A stretch of 64,000 nucleotides of DNA from Anaerolineales bacterium (GTDB lineage Bacteria > Chloroflexota > Anaerolineae > Anaerolineales > UBA4823), in contig JAGVAD010000048.1 of NCBI GenBank assembly GCA_020060465.1, positions 1-64,000 of the forward strand. Direction: 5' to 3'. The notes beneath the pieces are model-generated. The model ran no database searches, was not told the origin of the DNA, and saw nothing but the letters and a program-made list of their open reading frames with translations. Shown here in pieces: positions 61,273 to 64,000 of the stretch (position 1 is the stretch's first letter; each line of letters opens with the position of its first letter). A program made the translations under genes and the position numbers.

Positions 61273-62721
61273 ATGACCACGCGCCCCAACTCACTCCTCT
61301 GGCTTAAGTGGTTTGTTCGTCCACATGCTCATGTTGCCGCGCCCGATACACGCCGCCAAATTGAGTTATTTCTTTTCATCCTGCTCGTACTGATCGCGCT
61401 TTCCGCCTCAGGAACGCTGTATGCGCTGTTTTCCCAGGATAGACACGCTGATCTCGCTGACGCTGCTACCATGGGCAGCGTTTGCGTATCTCTTTTGATT
61501 TGCTATCTGCTGGGACGGAGCCCACGTTATCTGTGGGGCATTGGGCTTGCCTCTATTGTCTTGACTACAGTCCCTTTTATTGACTTGATCGTAGAATCTT
61601 TCGACCTGCCGCCCGAACTGCGCAGCGGCAGGTTTTTTCTTTCCTCCATCTCCTGGCTGGCGCCAGCGCTGATCTTTATCGCTATCTTGCTTCCCTTACG
61701 CCATCTGCTTTCGCTGATCATTGCAGTCATCCTGCTTGCTGTTTCAACAGGCTGGTATATCTCGGATGGTCAGTTGATCATTGCGTTGCCGCTGCTTGCT
61801 TTCACCACGGCTGTCGCTGCGCTGGCGATCATCAGCCGTTTGCAATACAGACACCTGGAACAAATCCGCGCGTCCGAGCTGATCCAGGCGCGCGACGTAT
61901 TGGAACAACGTGTGCGAGAACGCACCGCCGTATTGCAGGAAATCAACGCCGAGTTAGACGCTGCCCGCCAGGCTGCCGAAAACGCCTATCGCGATCGAGC
62001 GCGCTTCCTGGCAGACATCAGCCACGACCTGCGTACACCGCTCACCATCATTCTGGGCTTTAGCGAGATGCTCCACAGCCAGGCGCAATCCCTGGAGAAC
62101 CCGGATTTTGCCCGTCGCACTCAACATATCGAAGCCGCGGCGCGCTATCTGGCGGATTTGAGCAAAGATATGCTGGATCTCTCGCGCCTGGAATTGGGCG
62201 AAATGGAGGTCTTCCCTGAATGGATTTCCTTGAGCGATCTGTTAGATCAGATCATACTCATCGCTCGTCCACTGATCGAGAAGAACCGTAATGCTTTCTT
62301 TGCCGAACTGGCTGAAGATTTGGGCGTGATGTACACCGATGCCACCCGTTTGAAGCAGATCCTGCTCAATTTGCTCAGTAATGCTGCTAAATTCACGGAA
62401 GAAGGCAGCGTGACTTTGCGCGTGCGCCGCGAACGCTCCGAGGAGAGCGTGGAACAGATCATTTTTGAAGTAATTGACACCGGCATCGGCATTACTGCGC
62501 ATCAACTCAAAACCATCTTCCAGCCTTATCCGCCCTCTTATCGCGAAAGCCGCAACCGCTACAGCGGCGCTGGGATGGGACTGGCTATCACTTACCTGTT
62601 GTGCCGGAAATTAGGCGGCTCCATTGACGTACATAGTATTGTGAACGAAGGCTCGACCTTTACCGTACGCTTGCCTGCCCGTTACGTTTACTCCGAAGCG
62701 ACGGATTCTTATCGTGTATAA
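61273..62721 (+). CDS. Membrane-bound sensor histidine kinase
   Basis: 482 residues. Five to six N-terminal TM helices (about 30-200) replace a periplasmic sensor; then a coiled coil (ELIQARDVLEQRVRERTAVL), the HisKA box FLADISHDLRTPLTIILGFS (phospho-His) and the ATPase domain DATRLKQILLNLLSNAAKFT (N), FEVIDTGIGITAHQLKTIF (G1) and GAGMGLAITYLLCRKLGGSI (G2). No response regulator adjoins, so it is an orphan kinase. The signal is unknown; a membrane-embedded cue is plausible. AGGAG precedes the ATG. Confidence 0.93.
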   Translation: MTTRPNSLLWLKWFVRPHAHVAAPDTRRQIELFLFILLVLIALSASGTLYALFSQDRHADLADAATMGSVCVSLLICYLLGRSPRYLWGIGLASIVLTTVPFIDLIVESFDLPPELRSGRFFLSSISWLAPALIFIAILLPLRHLLSLIIAVILLAVSTGWYISDGQLIIALPLLAFTTAVAALAIISRLQYRHLEQIRASELIQARDVLEQRVRERTAVLQEINAELDAARQAAENAYRDRARFLADISHDLRTPLTIILGFSEMLHSQAQSLENPDFARRTQHIEAAARYLADLSKDMLDLSRLELGEMEVFPEWISLSDLLDQIILIARPLIEKNRNAFFAELAEDLGVMYTDATRLKQILLNLLSNAAKFTEEGSVTLRVRRERSEESVEQIIFEVIDTGIGITAHQLKTIFQPYPPSYRESRNRYSGAGMGLAITYLLCRKLGGSIDVHSIVNEGSTFTVRLPARYVYSEATDSYRV

Positions 62722-62817
62722 TATTTGTCGGATTACTCATCCGCGGCAAAATATCTACACAATAACTGGCAACTCGTTTCCTTACGTTTGTTTTCTGTAA
62801 CCTCGAGGAGATTCATC

Positions 62818-63531
62818 ATGACTTTACCAGACACCCTGTCCCCCAAAAAGATCATTATCCGTAAAAATGGTCCCTACACTGTTGTGGGAGGCATCCCATT
62901 AGTGCGCAAGTCGCCCGTAATCAGCGAGTATGGCGAACCTATCGCCTGGCGCAAAGAATCCGATTACCCCGTCGAGGAAACTTATGATCTGTGCCGCTGT
63001 GGAAATTCAAAGAACAAACCTTTCTGCGATAGTTCGCACCGTCGCGTTGGCTTCAACGGCCCAGAAACCGCGGATACCAATACCACCGCTGAGCGCCGTG
63101 TCATCTACCGCGGCAGCCGCAAGATCATCGTGCGCCGCGATCTCAGCCTGTGTATGAACGCCGGCTTTTGTGGCAATCGCCTGCGTGATGTGCATCGTAT
63201 GGTGCAAAACCTGGATGACGACACTATCCTGCGCTCGTTAGCGATCGCCATGATGGAGCGGTGCCCTTCCGGCTCTTATACATACCAGCTTGCCGATGAA
63301 GATCACGATAACGAACCAGACCTGCCGCAGCAAATCGCCGTTACCACCGAGATGACCGAACACGGGGTGATTATTGGGCCATTATGGGTCACCGGCTATA
63401 TACCCATCGAACGATCCGATGGACAGCCCTTCGAAACTCGCAACCGGGTGACGTTATGCCGCTGCGGGCAGTCCAGATCCATGCCTCTGTGCGATGGTAC
63501 TCATCGCCAAAAACTGGTGCGCGAGGAATAG
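62818..63531 (+). CDS. CDGSH iron-sulfur protein with central ferredoxin-like domain
   Basis: 237 residues. Two CDGSH [2Fe-2S] motifs (CRCGNSKNKPFCDSSH near 60 and CRCGQSRSMPLCDGTH at the end) flank a divergent ferredoxin domain of the Fer4_19 type (CMNAGFCGNR ... CPSGSYTY). RBS GAGGAG precedes the ATG; a TATAAT box at 62717-62722 overlaps the kinase stop and may supply a separate promoter. Probably a redox or Fe-S sensor/carrier. Confidence 0.88.
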   Translation: MTLPDTLSPKKIIIRKNGPYTVVGGIPLVRKSPVISEYGEPIAWRKESDYPVEETYDLCRCGNSKNKPFCDSSHRRVGFNGPETADTNTTAERRVIYRGSRKIIVRRDLSLCMNAGFCGNRLRDVHRMVQNLDDDTILRSLAIAMMERCPSGSYTYQLADEDHDNEPDLPQQIAVTTEMTEHGVIIGPLWVTGYIPIERSDGQPFETRNRVTLCRCGQSRSMPLCDGTHRQKLVREE

Positions 63532-63560
63532 ATTTATCGGTGAACTCCCGTCAAGCCATG

Positions 63561-63911
63561 CTAAATCGAAATAACCTTCGCAGCTCGCAACTGAGCTTCC
63601 AGGATATCGGTCATTCCGCCGACGATGCCCACCTGCAATTGCTCCACCAGGCCAAAGTAATTTAGACATGTGGAGCACAAGATCAAGCGCACGCCCATCG
63701 CTTCCATCACCTTGAGCTGTTCTAGCAACGGCGAGCCGCTCACTGCCAGCTTCACTCCATCCGCATAGAAACAAACCGTTGGAGGCAGGCAGTCGTTCTC
63801 GATCAACAAATTGAAATAAACTTGAATCAGTTTTTGTTGCAATTCCACATCGGCGTCCCCCATACCGTTGCGGGTAACAAGGATAACAGTTTCAGCGTTG
63901 GGATTGGTCAT
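63561..63911 (-). CDS. DsrE/YedF-like sulfur-carrier-type protein
   Basis: 116 residues. VILVTRNGMGDADVELQQKL, VCFYADGVKLAVSGSPLLEQ and the Cys pair in LILCSTCLNYFGLVEQLQVG, then GGMTDILEAQLRAAKV, match the C-terminal domain of YedF, a DsrE-family protein linked to selenium/sulfur metabolism. The TusA-like N-terminal domain of YedF is missing. RBS AGGAGGTTT is strong. Convergent with the CDGSH gene. Confidence 0.85.
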   Translation of the reverse strand: MTNPNAETVILVTRNGMGDADVELQQKLIQVYFNLLIENDCLPPTVCFYADGVKLAVSGSPLLEQLKVMEAMGVRLILCSTCLNYFGLVEQLQVGIVGGMTDILEAQLRAAKVISI

Positions 63912-63951
63912 ACCTCAAACCTCCTGAAAATATAATGAATTGGATGGAATC

Positions 63952-63982
63952 AAAAACCGCCGCCTGCACACGCAGACGGCGG
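63952..63982 (-). terminator. Rho-independent terminator of a gene beyond the right edge
   Basis: On the minus strand CCGCCGTCTGC / GCAGGCGGCGG (one G-U pair) followed by TTTTT. It separates that transcript from the DsrE-like gene. Confidence 0.8.
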
Positions 63983-64000
63983 CTCAGGAGATCGAGGCAG

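Noticed and set aside
1-64000. tRNA or rRNA genes
   Set aside because: No T-loop-like GGTTCGAATCC segment in a cloverleaf context and no rRNA signature in the intergenic regions.

Overview
The window looks like a bacterial chromosome segment from a Chloroflexota member of the Anaerolineae type. This is inferred from gene content: a delta-60 repeat surface protein, a TadE/G-like secreted protein, DUF2142-like and GT39-like membrane proteins, lipoproteins with Pro/Thr-rich stalks, several uncharacterised proteins resembling Chloroflexota families, and a recurring YLPL[VI] motif in exported proteins. No rRNA, tRNA, CRISPR array, transposase or origin was recognised.

1-11.4 kb: the end of a surface protein, then a fatty-acid beta-oxidation region. 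It has a TetR regulator with a clear promoter and operator, an MBL-fold hydrolase, two adjacent acyl-CoA dehydrogenases, a FadN-type hydroxyacyl-CoA dehydrogenase/enoyl-CoA hydratase, a thiolase and an SCP2 protein. A CNNM/CorC-type membrane protein and a lipoprotein sit in the middle. The first dehydrogenase has lost the catalytic Glu and the second has kept it, which suggests a heteromeric enzyme.

11.4-13.3 kb, minus strand: a CopZ-like Fe-S/metal-binding protein with methylglyoxal synthase, and a DUF4397 secreted protein.

13.4-32.8 kb: an exopolysaccharide locus with a Wzz-like protein, a TPR/carbohydrate-binding protein, glycosyltransferases, methyltransferases, a flippase, a ligase/polymerase, a hexapeptide acyltransferase, a WecG-type transferase, a polyprenyl-phosphate sugar transferase and a glycoside hydrolase. 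Its middle part is visibly richer in AT and bears rearrangement scars: a 170-bp duplication that truncates one flippase, and a methyltransferase remnant.

32.8-38.3 kb: a compact six-gene operon of ATP-grasp ligase, esterase, prephenate dehydratase, cysteine desulfurase, MnmA and a small membrane protein. 38.3-43.6 kb: cold-shock protein, TrmI, Nudix hydrolase, ribosomal protein L25, a tail-anchored repeat protein, an iron alcohol dehydrogenase and an LsrG-like monooxygenase. 43.6-47.4 kb: an extracytoplasmic flavin module (ApbE, a small membrane protein and an FMN-binding/polyferredoxin protein) divergent from a META-domain lipoprotein.

47.5-64 kb: a 14-repeat delta-60 protein, a PabB-PabC fusion, a HEAT-repeat gene split by an in-frame TAG, a Tad-like protein, a TolB-like lipoprotein, a cell-wall pair (amidase and L,D-transpeptidase), LURP-one-like and DegV proteins, a histidine kinase, a CDGSH/ferredoxin protein and a DsrE/YedF-like protein. 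Several promoters place the transcription start at or within a few bases of the start codon, so leaderless transcripts seem to be in use. No clearly new defence or mobile system was found. The best leads are the dehydrogenase pair, the exopolysaccharide rearrangement, the ATP-grasp/esterase operon, the flavin module and the interrupted HEAT gene.
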